Notes: generated by a model not told the origin, from the sequence alone. DNA of 64,000 nucleotides from Paraburkholderia phenazinium (GCF_900142845.1 NZ_FSRU01000002.1:620001-684000); one strand, 5' to 3'; shown: positions 1 through 10,178, counted from the stretch's first letter. Made by a program: numbers and translations.

Positions 1-226
1 TTCGATCGTAGCGTGGCTCGCGTCGGACGAATCGGGCTTTTCGACGGGCGCGGATTTTTCGCTGAATGGCGGTCTGCACATGGGCTGATCCGTGCAGCGT
101 CCGGTCGCAAGACAGGGCGCTACAGGGTTCAGGTGTTTCCGGCGGCGTCTCGTACCTGCAATCGGGCCCGGTTGCGCGTGCGGCAGGACGCCGTTTCTGC
201 GCTTCAATGGCGCTCAAAGGCGTTAA

Positions 227-805
227 ATGACCACTACTACAAAGAAAACTGCCGAACGACTCATCAAGAAATATCCGAACCGTCGGCTCTATGACACCGA
301 GACAAGCACGTACATCACGCTGACGGACGTCAAGCAGCTCGTGCTGGACCAGGAGGATTTCAAGGTCATCGATGCGAAGAGCAACGAGGACCTGACGCGC
401 GCCATTCTGCTGCAGATCATCCTGGAAGAAGAGAGCGGCGGTCTGCCGATGTTTTCGTCGTCGATGCTCTCGCAGATCATCCGTTTCTACGGACACGCGA
501 TGCAGGGCATGATGGGCACCTATCTCGAGAAGAACATCCAGGCGTTTATCGACATTCAGGCCAAGCTCGCCGACCAGTCGAAGAACCTGTATGAAGGCAA
601 GGCGATGAACCCTGAGGTCTGGTCGCAGTTCATGAACATGCAGGCGCCGATGATGCAGGGCATGATGACCAGCTACATCGAGCAGTCGAAGAACATGTTC
701 GTGCAGATGCAGGAGCAGATGCAGAACCAGGCGAAGTCGATGTTCAGCACCTTCCCGTTCACGCCTGCCAATCCGCAGACGGATCCGGAGCCGGAGAAGA
801 AGTAA
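227..805 (+). CDS. phaR: Polyhydroxyalkanoate synthesis repressor PhaR
   Basis: PhaR is a cytoplasmic regulator that binds both DNA and polyhydroxybutyrate, and represses phasin and PHB-synthesis genes until polymer accumulates. The 192-residue product has the family's N-terminal DNA-binding domain (about residues 10-70, with KKYPNRRLYDTET) followed by a Met/Gln-rich region (about 85-170, e.g. QAPMMQGMMTSY) that in this family contacts the polymer, and a short acidic tail. The ATG at 227 matches the usual N-terminus. In Burkholderiales phaR normally follows phaC-phaA-phaB, so those genes are probably just left of the window; this is inference. The thiolase bktB at 3543 fits the same metabolism. 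Confidence 0.95.
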   Translation: MTTTTKKTAERLIKKYPNRRLYDTETSTYITLTDVKQLVLDQEDFKVIDAKSNEDLTRAILLQIILEEESGGLPMFSSSMLSQIIRFYGHAMQGMMGTYLEKNIQAFIDIQAKLADQSKNLYEGKAMNPEVWSQFMNMQAPMMQGMMTSYIEQSKNMFVQMQEQMQNQAKSMFSTFPFTPANPQTDPEPEKK

Positions 806-1073
806 GGCGGCATGAGTGTGCGCCGTCCGGCTCAGTGTCGGACTGGCGAAACTGCTGCAAAGAGGGCGCAGCGGGCTGACCGTGGGCAGTCCGATGGGCG
901 GGAGCAATGGATGCTCCGGTGACCGGCCGCACCTGCGCTAGCTTAGCGTAGTGAGTCTGGTCGTTTCACGCGCGCGACTTCCGGCGGACGGCCTTCGCTT
1001 TACGCGGAGGCCCAGACCGTGCCACGGGGTACAATGTGAGGTTACGTTTACCGCCATCCGCCGGACCGACCCT

Positions 1074-2465
1074 ATGCCGCAAGCTACTTCCCCCATTTCG
1101 CCGAACACAGCCGCCCCCAAGGTCGGCTTTGTCAGCCTCGGCTGCCCCAAAGCGCTCGTCGACTCCGAGCAGATCATCACGCAACTGCGCGCCGAGGGCT
1201 ACGAGATCTCCGGGACCTATGACGGCGCGGACCTCGTGGTCGTCAACACCTGCGGCTTCATCGACGAGGCCGTGCAGGAAAGCCTTGACGCGATCGGCGA
1301 GGCGCTCACTGAAAACGGCAAGGTCATCGTCACCGGCTGCCTCGGCGCGAAGAAGAGCGCGAGCGGCTCGGGCCTGATCGAAGAAGTCCATCCCAAGGTG
1401 CTGGCGGTGACCGGTCCGCATGCGCTGGGCGAAGTCATGCAGCACGTGCACATGCATCTGCCGAAGCCGCACGATCCGTTCGTCGACCTGGTGCCCGCTG
1501 CGGGCGTGAAGCTCACGCCGCGTCACTATGCCTATCTGAAGATTTCCGAGGGCTGCAACCACCGCTGCACGTTCTGCATCATCCCGTCCATGCGCGGCGA
1601 CCTCGTGTCGCGTCCGGTCGCGGACGTGATGCTCGAAGCGGAAAACCTGTTCAAGTCCGGTGTAAAGGAACTGCTCGTGATTTCGCAGGACACGAGCGCG
1701 TACGGCGTGGACGTGAAGTACCGCACCGGTTTCTGGAACGGCAAGCCGATCAAGACGCGCATGACGGACCTCGTCGCCGCGCTCGGCGAACTGGCCGCGC
1801 AATACGGCGCGTGGGTGCGCCTCCATTACGTCTATCCGTACCCGAGCGTCGACGAAGTCATCCCGATGATGGCCGAAGGTCCGTTCAAGGGCCACGTGCT
1901 GCCGTATCTCGACGTACCGTTCCAGCACGCGCATCCCGAAGTGCTGAAGCGCATGAAGCGTCCGGCCAATGCCGAGAAGGTGCTCGAGCGCGTGCGCGCC
2001 TGGCGCGAGATCTGCCCGGACCTGACTATCCGCAGCACGTTCATCGCCGGCTTCCCCGGCGAGACCGAAGAGCAGTTCCAGACGCTGCTGGATTTCATTC
2101 GCGAGGCGGAACTCGATCGCGTCGGCTGCTTCGCTTACTCGCCGGTTGAAGGCGCCACCGCCAACGAACTCGACGGCGCCTTGCCCGACGAAGTGCGCGA
2201 AGAGCGCCGCGCGCGCTTCATGGAAGTGGCCGAGGAAGTGTCGGCCAAGCGTATCGCGCGCAAGGTCGGCAAGACCTTGAAGGTGCTGGTCGACGAGATC
2301 AATGACGACGGCGGCATCGGCCGCACAGCCGCAGACGCGCCGGAGATCGACGGCGTCGTGTACATCTCGCCCACCACCAAGGCGTCGAAGCGCTACAAGG
2401 TGGGCGATTTCGTGTCGGTGAAAATCACCGGCGCGGACGGCCACGATCTGTGGGGCGAGGTGTAA
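1074..2465 (+). CDS. rimO: Ribosomal protein S12 methylthiotransferase RimO
   Basis: RimO is a radical-SAM enzyme that adds a methylthio group to the conserved aspartate of ribosomal protein S12. From the ATG at 1074 the protein is 463 residues. It has the N-terminal MTTase domain ([16 protein letters not shown]), the radical-SAM CxxxCxxC cluster motif ([10 protein letters not shown], cysteines about 161, 165 and 168) and a C-terminal TRAM domain. The reading frame stays open upstream to 951, but that extension has no family similarity, so the downstream ATG is preferred. The next gene starts 3 bases after the stop, suggesting co-transcription. Confidence 0.96.
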   Translation: MPQATSPISPNTAAPKVGFVSLGCPKALVDSEQIITQLRAEGYEISGTYDGADLVVVNTCGFIDEAVQESLDAIGEALTENGKVIVTGCLGAKKSASGSGLIEEVHPKVLAVTGPHALGEVMQHVHMHLPKPHDPFVDLVPAAGVKLTPRHYAYLKISEGCNHRCTFCIIPSMRGDLVSRPVADVMLEAENLFKSGVKELLVISQDTSAYGVDVKYRTGFWNGKPIKTRMTDLVAALGELAAQYGAWVRLHYVYPYPSVDEVIPMMAEGPFKGHVLPYLDVPFQHAHPEVLKRMKRPANAEKVLERVRAWREICPDLTIRSTFIAGFPGETEEQFQTLLDFIREAELDRVGCFAYSPVEGATANELDGALPDEVREERRARFMEVAEEVSAKRIARKVGKTLKVLVDEINDDGGIGRTAADAPEIDGVVYISPTTKASKRYKVGDFVSVKITGADGHDLWGEV

Positions 2466-2468
2466 GCC

Positions 2469-3398
2469 ATGTCCACGGCGGCGAGCCCGGCAATCCTCGC
2501 GCTTGGTGAGGCGATGGTCGAATTCAACCAGTCGTCGAAGGACCCGTCCAGCTACCTGCAGGGCTTCGGCGGCGACACGTCGAACTTCTGCGTCGCGGCG
2601 GCCCGTCAGGGCGCGACTGCGGGGTTTGTGTCGGCGGTCGGCGACGATCATTTCGGGCGTCTGCTGCTCGATCTGTGGCAACGCGAAACGGTGGATACGT
2701 CGACGGTGAAGGTCGACAGCCACGCGCCGACCGGCGTCTATTTCGTTTCGCACGGCGTCGACGGTCACCAGTTCGATTATCTGCGCGCTGGGTCGGCCGC
2801 TAGCCGCTATGCGCCGTACGATCTGCCGCTCGAGGCGATTGCGGCCGCGCAGGTACTGCATCTGTCCGGCGTCAGCCTCGCGATCAGCCTCAGCGCCTGC
2901 GACGCGGCCCTGGCTGCGATTGGCCACGCGCGCGCCAACGGCGTGCGGGTGAGTTTCGACACCAATCTGCGCCTCAAGCTATGGCCGCTCGCGCGGGCGC
3001 GTGCGGTGATGGTCGAAGCGATTCGCCATACCGACATCTGCCTGCCGAGCTGGGACGACGTGACCGTCTTGACGGGGCTCACAGGCCGCGACGAGATCGT
3101 CGATTACCTGCTGGCGCTGGGGCCGCGCGTCGTCGCGCTCAAGCTCGGCAAGCAGGGTGCTTATGTGGCCACGCCCGACGAGCGCCGCGAGGTGCCGGGG
3201 CACGTCATGGACGCGGTCGACGCGACCGGCGCCGGCGACTGCTTCGGTGGTGCGTTCGTCGCCCGTATCGTGGCGGGCGACGATCCGTTCGCGGCGGCGC
3301 GTTACGCGAATATGGCGGCGGCATTGTCCACGCAAGGTTTCGGGGCGGTCGCGCCGATTCCCGGGCGCAACGCGGTCGAGAAGGCGTTGGCGGCCTGA
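2469..3398 (+). CDS. PfkB-family sugar kinase, probably 2-keto-3-deoxygluconate kinase
   Basis: This 309-residue cytoplasmic protein is a ribokinase/PfkB carbohydrate kinase. It shows the N-terminal substrate-binding signature (GEAMVEFNQ, then GGDTSNFCVAAARQG) and the C-terminal ATP/anion-hole motif DATGAGDCFGGAF, whose Asp is the catalytic base. The overall pattern resembles KdgK, which phosphorylates 2-keto-3-deoxygluconate, but substrate choice within PfkB enzymes cannot be fixed from sequence alone. It lies 3 bp after rimO with no terminator between, so the two probably share a transcript although no functional link is known. Confidence 0.85.
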   Translation: MSTAASPAILALGEAMVEFNQSSKDPSSYLQGFGGDTSNFCVAAARQGATAGFVSAVGDDHFGRLLLDLWQRETVDTSTVKVDSHAPTGVYFVSHGVDGHQFDYLRAGSAASRYAPYDLPLEAIAAAQVLHLSGVSLAISLSACDAALAAIGHARANGVRVSFDTNLRLKLWPLARARAVMVEAIRHTDICLPSWDDVTVLTGLTGRDEIVDYLLALGPRVVALKLGKQGAYVATPDERREVPGHVMDAVDATGAGDCFGGAFVARIVAGDDPFAAARYANMAAALSTQGFGAVAPIPGRNAVEKALAA

Positions 3399-3542
3399 GC
3401 GGGCGAGGTTGTCGTGAGCGGCCCTGCGCCCACCCGACGGACCACACGCCTCGGCACCGGCGCACAAGGCGGCCCGCGAACCGCCGCACGGAGTGGCCGT
3501 CCAGATCGCGATCAGAGAGTCAGACAGTAAGAGGAGCGAGCG

Positions 3543-4727
3543 ATGCAACGAGAAGTGGTGGTGGTAAGCGGCGTGCGTACGGCAATCGGCGACTTCGGCG
3601 GCAGCCTCAAAGACTTCTCGCCGACCGATCTCGGCGCCCGCGTGGTGCGCGAGGTGCTGTCGCGGGCCAAGGTGACGGGCGACGAAGTCGGCCATGTGGT
3701 GTTCGGCAATGTGGTCCACACCGAACCGAAGGACATGTATCTGGCCCGCGTGGCCGCGTTGAACGGCGGCGTCGCGCAGCATGCGCCCGCGCTCACGGTG
3801 AACCGCCTGTGCGGTTCCGGCCTGCAGGCGATCGTCTCCGCTGCACAGAGCGTGCTGCTCGGCGACGCGGACATCGCCATTGGCGGCGGCGCGGAAAACA
3901 TGAGCCGCGCGCCGTACATGATGCCGGCTGCGCGCTTCGGTCAGCGCATGGGCGATGCGCGTCTCGTCGACATGATGCTCGGTGCGCTGCAGGACCCGTT
4001 TCAGGGCATTCACATGGGCGTAACGGCCGAGAATGTCGCACAGAAATACGGCATCTCCCGTGAGGCGCAGGATGCGCTCGCGCTTGAATCGCATCGACGC
4101 GCGGCCCATGCGATCGCCAGCGGTTACTTCAAGGAACAGATCCTGCCGGTCACGATCTCATCGAAGAAAGGTGACGTCGTGTTCGAGCAGGATGAACACG
4201 TGCGTCTGAACCCGTCGGCGGAAGACTTCTCGAAGTTGAAGCCGGTGTTCGCCAAGGAAAACGGTTCGGTGACGGCCGGTAACGCGTCCGGTATCAATGA
4301 TGCGGCTGCCGCCGTCGTGCTGATGGAACGCAGCGTGGCCGAGCAGCGCGGCGTGAAGCCGCTGGCGCGGCTGGTGGCCTACGCACATGCGGGCGTCGAT
4401 CCGGCCTATATGGGCATCGGCCCGGTGCCGGCCACCCGCAAGGTGCTCGAACGGGCCGGCCTGACGGTGGCCGATCTCGACGTCATCGAAGCCAACGAAG
4501 CGTTTGCCGCGCAGGCGTGTGCGGTCAGCAAGGAACTTGGGCTCGATCCCGCGAAGGTCAACCCGAACGGCTCCGGCATTTCGCTCGGCCACCCGATCGG
4601 TGCGACCGGCGCATTGATTACCGTGAAGGCGCTGTACGAGCTGCAGCGCATCGGCGGGCGTTACGCGCTCGTGACGATGTGCATTGGCGGCGGCCAGGGC
4701 ATCGCGGCGATCTTCGAACGGATCTGA
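3543..4727 (+). CDS. bktB: Beta-ketothiolase BktB (acetyl-CoA acyltransferase)
   Basis: This thiolase condenses acyl-CoAs (acetyl-CoA, or propionyl-CoA to beta-ketovaleryl-CoA) or cleaves beta-ketoacyl-CoA, feeding PHA synthesis and beta-oxidation. All catalytic elements are visible in the 394 residues: nucleophile Cys90 in NRLCGSG, His350 in GHPIGATG and Cys380 in CIGGGQG. Much of the sequence agrees, from memory, with Cupriavidus necator BktB (for example VVVVSGVRTAIG at the start and GIAAIFERI at the end). A purine-rich ribosome-binding site (AAGAGGAG) lies just before the ATG. The paralogue PhaA is the main alternative name. Confidence 0.93.
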   Translation: MQREVVVVSGVRTAIGDFGGSLKDFSPTDLGARVVREVLSRAKVTGDEVGHVVFGNVVHTEPKDMYLARVAALNGGVAQHAPALTVNRLCGSGLQAIVSAAQSVLLGDADIAIGGGAENMSRAPYMMPAARFGQRMGDARLVDMMLGALQDPFQGIHMGVTAENVAQKYGISREAQDALALESHRRAAHAIASGYFKEQILPVTISSKKGDVVFEQDEHVRLNPSAEDFSKLKPVFAKENGSVTAGNASGINDAAAAVVLMERSVAEQRGVKPLARLVAYAHAGVDPAYMGIGPVPATRKVLERAGLTVADLDVIEANEAFAAQACAVSKELGLDPAKVNPNGSGISLGHPIGATGALITVKALYELQRIGGRYALVTMCIGGGQGIAAIFERI

Positions 4728-4772
4728 CGCCGGGCGCGCTGCGCCTCGTCTCATGCAACAGGAAGGAAACGG

Positions 4773-5396
4773 ATGCTGGAATCGAAAGCAATCAGGAGCG
4801 TCGCGCGTTGGCGCGGCTGGATCCCCGGTGCCGCAGCGGTGCTGCTGCTGGCCGGTGCAGGCAGCTTGTCGCCCCGCGCAGCGTGGGCGCAGAGCGATGC
4901 GGTCAAGGAACTGGCGGCGCCGCCCCCCATCCAGTTGCCGCTCAAGCCGAGCCCGGAGTTCGCGAAGTTTCCGCGCTACGCTGGCACGCTCGGCACGCGT
5001 CAGATCGTATTGCGGCTCGGCGCGAAGACCGACGACCCGTCCGGCGTGCACGGCGAATATCAGTACACCGATACGGGCGAAGTGATCCTGATTGCGGGCG
5101 ACCGCGACGGCGATACGCTCGAAGTCGAGGAGTCGAACGATGGCACCCACATCACGGGAAACTGGGTCGGCAAGTTTGCCGCTGACGGTTCGTTGGCAGG
5201 GGACCGGATGAACGTCGACGATTCGGATCCGCAGCCGTTCGACTTGCGTCCGCTCGCGGCCGGACAACCGGTGCCTGCGCCGGGTGCGCCGGCTCAGCCG
5301 CCGGCGGCCGGAACCGCGCCGTCGGCTCCCGCAGCGCCTGCAGCGAGCGGCGCGCATACGGTAAACGGAGTGAACAACCTCTCGATCGGCGAGTAA
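4773..5396 (+). CDS. Exported hypothetical protein with Pro/Ala-rich tail
   Basis: I do not recognise a named family. The 207-residue product has an Arg-containing n-region, a hydrophobic stretch (AAAVLLLAGAGSL) and a likely signal-peptidase site after AWA (about residue 38), so it should be periplasmic. A compact domain of about 90 residues follows (GTRQIVLRLGAKTDD to GTHITGNWVGKF), then a Pro/Ala-rich linker (about residues 155-195) and a short C-terminus. The linker looks like a flexible or wall-spanning tether. It sits 45 bp after bktB with a GGAAGGAAAC ribosome-binding region before the ATG, and ends 75 bp before metC. Confidence 0.8.
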   Translation: MLESKAIRSVARWRGWIPGAAAVLLLAGAGSLSPRAAWAQSDAVKELAAPPPIQLPLKPSPEFAKFPRYAGTLGTRQIVLRLGAKTDDPSGVHGEYQYTDTGEVILIAGDRDGDTLEVEESNDGTHITGNWVGKFAADGSLAGDRMNVDDSDPQPFDLRPLAAGQPVPAPGAPAQPPAAGTAPSAPAAPAASGAHTVNGVNNLSIGE

Positions 5397-5471
5397 GCGC
5401 GCCGCTCGCGCGCTCTGCCGATCCGCCTGGCGTTCTCTCATCGTTCCATTTTGGCTCTACGCGAATTGACC

Positions 5472-6656
5472 ATGACTCAATCCAAACCCAGGCGCGGCCT
5501 GCAAACCCGTATCGTGCGCGCTGAAGATCAGGTGACCCCGGGCTTCGAATCGTTCGCGGTGCCGGTCGCGCGCGCCTCGACGGTCGTCTTTCCGGATCTG
5601 GCGACGATGCGCTCGCTCGACTGGCGCAACGACGGTCAATGGCGTTACGGCTTGCACGCCACGCCCACCTCGCTCGTGCTGGCGCAGCGGCTGGCGGCCA
5701 TCGAAGGCGGCAATCATGCGCTGCTGCAACCCTCGGGACTGTCGGCGATTTCCAATGTTTATTTCGGTCTCGTCAAAGCCGGCGACGATGTCCTGATCCC
5801 CGATAACGTCTATTCGCCGAACCGCGAGCACGGCGACTGGCTCGCTCGAGACTTCGGCATTACGGTGCGCTACTACGATCCGATGATCGGCGCCGGGATT
5901 GCCGATCTGATCCAGCCCAATACGCGGCTGATCTGGCTCGAGGCGCCGGGCTCGGTGACGATGGAAGTGCCGGACGTGGACGCGATCACCGCGGCGGCGC
6001 GAGCCCGCAATGTGATCACGGCCATCGACAATACCTGGTCCGCGGGGCTCGCGTTCCGTCCGTTCGAACATGGCGTCGATATTTCGGTGCAGGCGCTGAC
6101 CAAATATCAATCGGGCGGTGGCGATGTGCTGATGGGCGCGACGATTACCGTCGAGCGCGAGCTGCATGTCAAACTGAAAGCGGCGCGCATGCGCATGGGG
6201 ATCGGCGTCTCGTCGGACGACTGCTCGTTGATCCTGCGCAGCCTGCCGAGCATGCAGGTGCGCTTCGAGCAGCATGACCGCAGCGCGCTCGCGCTGGCGA
6301 AGTGGCTGAAGACGCGGCCGGAGATCGCTGCGGTGCTACATCCCGCGTTGCCCGATTGTCCCGGGCACGAGTTCTACGAACGTGACTTCACGGGGGCGGG
6401 CGGCTTGTTTTCGGTGGTGTTCGATGGACGTTATACGCCGGCGCAAATCGATACGTTCTGCGAGTCGCTCGAGCTGTTTTCGATCGGCTGGAGCTGGGGC
6501 GGCGCACATAGTCTCGTGATGCCGTACGACATCGCCTCGATGCGTACCGCAGCGCAGTGGCCGCATCGGGGTACGCTGGTGCGCTTCTACATCGGGCTGG
6601 AAGAAGAGGCCGATCTGCGCGCGGATATGGAGCGGAGTCTGGGTACGCTGGTGTAA
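5472..6656 (+). CDS. metC: Cystathionine beta-lyase (PLP enzyme)
   Basis: MetC cleaves cystathionine to homocysteine, pyruvate and ammonia in methionine synthesis, using pyridoxal phosphate. The 394-residue protein belongs to the Cys/Met metabolism PLP family: the Schiff-base lysine is at about residue 211 (QALTKYQSGG), preceded by AIDNTWSAGLAF, and the C-terminal segment SWGGAHSLVMPYD is typical of MetC rather than MetB. An upstream in-frame TTG at 5451 would add seven residues; the ATG at 5472 is preferred because the family start MTQSKPRRGL fits. Transcription ends at the terminator at 6678. Confidence 0.93.
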   Translation: MTQSKPRRGLQTRIVRAEDQVTPGFESFAVPVARASTVVFPDLATMRSLDWRNDGQWRYGLHATPTSLVLAQRLAAIEGGNHALLQPSGLSAISNVYFGLVKAGDDVLIPDNVYSPNREHGDWLARDFGITVRYYDPMIGAGIADLIQPNTRLIWLEAPGSVTMEVPDVDAITAAARARNVITAIDNTWSAGLAFRPFEHGVDISVQALTKYQSGGGDVLMGATITVERELHVKLKAARMRMGIGVSSDDCSLILRSLPSMQVRFEQHDRSALALAKWLKTRPEIAAVLHPALPDCPGHEFYERDFTGAGGLFSVVFDGRYTPAQIDTFCESLELFSIGWSWGGAHSLVMPYDIASMRTAAQWPHRGTLVRFYIGLEEEADLRADMERSLGTLV

Positions 6657-6677
6657 TTGCAGCTTGCGTCGTTGAAA

Positions 6678-6714
6678 AAAGCCCATCGAAACCTGGTTTC
6701 GATGGGCTTTTTTT
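6678..6714. terminator. Bidirectional intrinsic terminator between metC and serB
   Basis: A perfect 16-bp stem (6678-6693 with 6695-6710, AAAGCCCATCGAAACC) is flanked by an A run on the left and a T run on the right, so it can stop transcription from either side. It lies between the convergent genes metC and serB. Confidence 0.92.
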
Positions 6715-6751
6715 GCGTCTGCAGCGGGCGGGTGGGGACGCGGCAGTGGTC

Positions 6752-7591
6752 TCAAAACAACCGCAACACCCCATCGAGCCCAACATGATTGAACGCGACA
6801 CTCGCCGCTTCGCGCACTACCGGCTTGGCGCGAAACGCCACGGATAACCCTGCCTCGGCCATCATCTTCAGATCGTTGGAGCCGTCGCCCATCGCGATGG
6901 CCCGGCTGGGCTCGATGCCAAGCGTCGCACAGGTCTCGCGCAGCGTGCGCGCCTTGACTTCCGCATTGACGATCTCGCCCGTGACCTGGCCGGTCAACTT
7001 GCCGTCGACGATTTCGAGCGTATTGGCTCGCGTGAAATCGAGGCCGAGGCGGGCTTTCAGCTTCTCGGTGAAGAAGGTGAAACCGCCGGATACGAGCAAG
7101 GTCTTCAAACCGGCTGCTTTCACGCCGTTCAGCATCTGTTCTGCACCGGGCGACAGGCGCAGCCGATCCTCGTACACACGTTCCAGCGCGCCCGCGTCGA
7201 GTCCCTTGAGCAGCGCCACCCGGCGAACCAGGCTTTCGTTGAAATCCTTGATTTCGCCGCGCATCGACGCTTCGGTGATCGCCGCGACTTCGGCCTTCAG
7301 GCCGCAGAAATCCGCGATTTCGTCGATACATTCAATCGTGATCAGCGTCGAGTCCATGTCCATGGCAACCAGGCCGAAGTCGCGCAACTGCCGGTTGGGT
7401 TCCACAAACGCGTAATCCAGGGCGTGCGTGCCGCAGTAGACGTCCAGATCGGCGCGCTGGGACGGGCTAGCGTCGGCAATGCGGATCGCGTGGGCGTCGA
7501 TGGCGGTGGCGCGCGAGCCGCGCGCGAGCGCGACGAGCGTCTTATGGTGGTCGGCGGACAGGGGCGCGGGGCTTTGGATGACGAGGTTCAT
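6752..7591 (-). CDS. serB: Phosphoserine phosphatase SerB
   Basis: SerB removes phosphate from phosphoserine, the last step of serine synthesis, as a haloacid-dehalogenase-fold enzyme. The HAD motifs are all present: MDMDSTLITIE with the nucleophilic first Asp of DxDST, LLVSGGFTFF, and GDGSNDLKMM. From the ATG at 7591 (MNLVIQSPAPLS) the protein is 279 residues; the frame stays open to 7654, but the extra 21 residues look non-coding. The N-terminal 80 residues match the ACT-like extension found in longer proteobacterial SerB proteins. It is convergent with metC across a shared terminator. Confidence 0.95.
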   Translation of the reverse strand: MNLVIQSPAPLSADHHKTLVALARGSRATAIDAHAIRIADASPSQRADLDVYCGTHALDYAFVEPNRQLRDFGLVAMDMDSTLITIECIDEIADFCGLKAEVAAITEASMRGEIKDFNESLVRRVALLKGLDAGALERVYEDRLRLSPGAEQMLNGVKAAGLKTLLVSGGFTFFTEKLKARLGLDFTRANTLEIVDGKLTGQVTGEIVNAEVKARTLRETCATLGIEPSRAIAMGDGSNDLKMMAEAGLSVAFRAKPVVREAASVAFNHVGLDGVLRLF

Positions 7592-7800
7592 GTCGACGAG
7601 GAAAGAGCGCGCGGCGCGCGCGGAAAATCCCGTTATTGTAACGGGTAAGCACAATGCATCCGCCGGGCGGCCCGGTCATACTTTCGGAACCGGCAAGCAG
7701 CGCCTATAACCCGTTTGAACCTGCGAAAGCCACGCATGATCAACGGATGCGCTCCCCATAGCGCCCATCACGCTGCCCATACAAAATCACGGAGACCGCC

Positions 7801-9036
7801 ATGACCCTGCCTGCCACCGCCGACGCCCCCCATATCCTTGCGCGCGATTTCGATCTCCAGCATCTGACACCGGCGTTCTACGCCGATCCCTATCCGGTCT
7901 ACCGCGCGCTGCGCACGCACGAACCGGTGAAGCGCATGCCCGACGGCTCGCTCTTCCTCACGCGCTACAAGGACGTGCAGGCGGTCTACCGCGATCCCAG
8001 GATGTTCAGTTCGGACAAGACCGTCGAATTCAAGCCGAAGTACGGCGCCTCGCCGCTCTACGCGCATCACACGACGAGCCTCGTTTTCAACGACCCGCCG
8101 CTGCATACGCGGGTGCGCAAGCTGATTGCGGGCGCACTCACGGCGCGGGCGATTGCGGCGATGGAGCCGGGCCTCATCCGGCTGGTGGATGGATTGCTCG
8201 ACGCCGCCGCCGATCAGGGGCGCCTCGATCTGATCGGCGAATTCGCCGCCGCGATTCCGCTCGAGATCATCGGCAATCTGCTCGTCGTGCCCCACGAGGA
8301 GCGCGCGCCGCTGCGTGACTGGTCGCTGGCGATTCTCGGCGCGCTCGAACCGGCCTTAAACGCCGCGCAGCTCGAACGCGGCAACCGTGCGGTGAGCGAG
8401 TTCGTCGCCTATCTGCAGGATCTGGTGGCGCGCCGCCGTCGTTCGCCGGGCGATCCGCAGCACGATGTCCTGACCCGTCTGATCGAAGGCGAAGTGGACG
8501 GCGAACGTCTCTCGGAGGTGGAACTGCTGCAGAACTGCATCTTCATCCTGAATGCCGGCCATGAGACGACCACCAATCTGATCGGCAACGGACTCGTCAC
8601 GCTCAGCGAATGGCCCGACGCGCGTGCCGCCTTGCAGCAGGAGCCGGGACTGATCGACAGTGCGGTCGAAGAGTGCCTGCGCTTCGAGAGCTCGAACCAG
8701 CTCGGCAACCGGATGGCCACCGTCGACACTGAGATTGGCGGACACGCCGTGGCGCGCGGCACACCGGTCACGCTGTGCATCGGCGCGGCCAACCGCGACC
8801 CGGAGCAGTTTGCCGATCCTGAGCGCTTCGAGATTCGTCGCGAGCCGAATCGTCATCTGGCCTTTGGCTTCGGCATTCATCAGTGCGCGGGGCTCTCGCT
8901 CGCACGGCTCGAAGCGCGCATTGCGATCGGGCGTTTCGTGCAGCGCTTTCCTTCGTACCGCTTAAGCGGCGCGCCGACGCGCGGCGGCCGGGCGCGCTTT
9001 CGCGGGTTCGCCGCGGCGCCGTGCGAGGTGGGCTAG
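7801..9036 (+). CDS. Cytochrome P450
   Basis: This soluble 411-residue protein is a bacterial class I P450 mono-oxygenase, which would need a ferredoxin and reductase partner not encoded nearby. The diagnostic elements are the I-helix oxygen-activation motif NAGHETTTNL, the K-helix ExxR (EECLRFES), and the heme loop AFGFGIHQCAGLSLAR with the proximal cysteine at about residue 362. The substrate cannot be told from sequence. A GGAGACCGCC ribosome-binding region precedes the ATG. Its neighbours (serB, ku) are unrelated in function. Confidence 0.93.
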   Translation: MTLPATADAPHILARDFDLQHLTPAFYADPYPVYRALRTHEPVKRMPDGSLFLTRYKDVQAVYRDPRMFSSDKTVEFKPKYGASPLYAHHTTSLVFNDPPLHTRVRKLIAGALTARAIAAMEPGLIRLVDGLLDAAADQGRLDLIGEFAAAIPLEIIGNLLVVPHEERAPLRDWSLAILGALEPALNAAQLERGNRAVSEFVAYLQDLVARRRRSPGDPQHDVLTRLIEGEVDGERLSEVELLQNCIFILNAGHETTTNLIGNGLVTLSEWPDARAALQQEPGLIDSAVEECLRFESSNQLGNRMATVDTEIGGHAVARGTPVTLCIGAANRDPEQFADPERFEIRREPNRHLAFGFGIHQCAGLSLARLEARIAIGRFVQRFPSYRLSGAPTRGGRARFRGFAAAPCEVG

Positions 9037-9188
9037 GCGGACTCCCCGCGGGCCGTAGCTTTTGCCGACACGGCGCAAGAGTTACAGGGCGCTCGGTTCA
9101 CAACCCGCGCACGGCGCGGTCGCCGGGGCCGCGGCCGCCGTGGCACGCTTGATGCGTCGTCGAAGGTCCCGGCCTTTGGGAGCGCACG

Positions 9189-10157
9189 ATGTCACACATG
9201 ATCTGGAAAGGCGCGATCAGCTTCGGCCTCGTGCACGTCCCGGTGCAACTGTATCCGGCGACGCAGTCGGAGAAAGTCGGCTTCAATCTGCTCGACAAGC
9301 GTTCGATCGACCCGATCGGCTACCGGCAGATCAACAAGCGGACCGGCAAGGAAGTCTCGCGCGACAATATCGTGCGCGGCTTCGAATATGAGAAGGACAA
9401 GTACGTCGTGCTGTCCGACGACGAGATCCGCTCGGCGAACCCGGAATCGACGCAAACCGTCGATATTCTCGCCTTCGTCGAAGCGCCCGAGATCTCGTTT
9501 CTGTATCTCGACACCCCGTATTTTCTCGCACCGGACCGCAAGGGCGAGAAGGTCTACGCGCTGCTGCGCGAGGCGTTGAAGGCGTCGGGCAAGATCGGTA
9601 TCGCCAACGTCGTGCTGCACAACAAGCAGCATCTGGCGGCGCTCATTCCGGTCGGGCCGGTACTTGCGCTCAACACGCTGCGCTGGGCCGACGAAGTGCG
9701 CGACTACAACGAATTGAAGCTGCCGTCCGAAGAGCCGAAGAAGGCGGGCGTGACCGCGCGCGAACTCGATATGGCGAAAAAGCTGATCGACGACATGAGC
9801 GATGGCTGGGACCCGTCCACCTATCACGACACGTTCCGCGACGACATCATGGCGCTCGTCGACCGCAAGGTTCGCGCGGGCAAGACCGAAGAGATCGTCG
9901 AGGTCGAGACGCCGCGCGAGTCGCGTCGGTCCGCGGAGATTCTGGATCTGTCGGATCTGCTCAAGCGCAGTCTCGGGCGCGGCAAGGGCAAAGCCGGCAG
10001 CCGGTCGCGTGCGGCGCCGGACCATGACGACGCAGAGGCGCCCGCGACGACGCGACCGCGCAAGACCAGCACGACGCGCCGCGCCAGCGGGGTCGCGGCT
10101 CGTACCGCCGCTTCGCCTAGTAAGGACGCCTCGCATCGCAAGCGCAGCGCCGCTTGA
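9189..10157 (+). CDS. ku: Non-homologous end-joining protein Ku
   Basis: Bacterial Ku binds DNA double-strand ends as a homodimer ring and recruits LigD. The 322-residue product begins with the typical MIWKGAISFGLVHVPVQLY and contains one Ku bridge/core domain to about residue 260, then a basic Lys/Arg/Ala/Ser-rich tail (RKTSTTRRAS and onward) of the kind that aids DNA binding and LigD contact. An internal Met at residue 4 is an alternative start. ligD begins 21 bp after the stop, forming the standard two-gene NHEJ operon. Confidence 0.96.
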   Translation: MSHMIWKGAISFGLVHVPVQLYPATQSEKVGFNLLDKRSIDPIGYRQINKRTGKEVSRDNIVRGFEYEKDKYVVLSDDEIRSANPESTQTVDILAFVEAPEISFLYLDTPYFLAPDRKGEKVYALLREALKASGKIGIANVVLHNKQHLAALIPVGPVLALNTLRWADEVRDYNELKLPSEEPKKAGVTARELDMAKKLIDDMSDGWDPSTYHDTFRDDIMALVDRKVRAGKTEEIVEVETPRESRRSAEILDLSDLLKRSLGRGKGKAGSRSRAAPDHDDAEAPATTRPRKTSTTRRASGVAARTAASPSKDASHRKRSAA

Positions 10158-10178
10158 GGATGCTTTTAAAGTACGACC

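Noticed and set aside
966..2927. Long minus-strand frame of 653 codons opposite rimO
   Set aside because: Its codons mirror rimO and kdgK-like genes in high-GC DNA, its product is a His/Arg-rich low-quality sequence, and rimO is certain.
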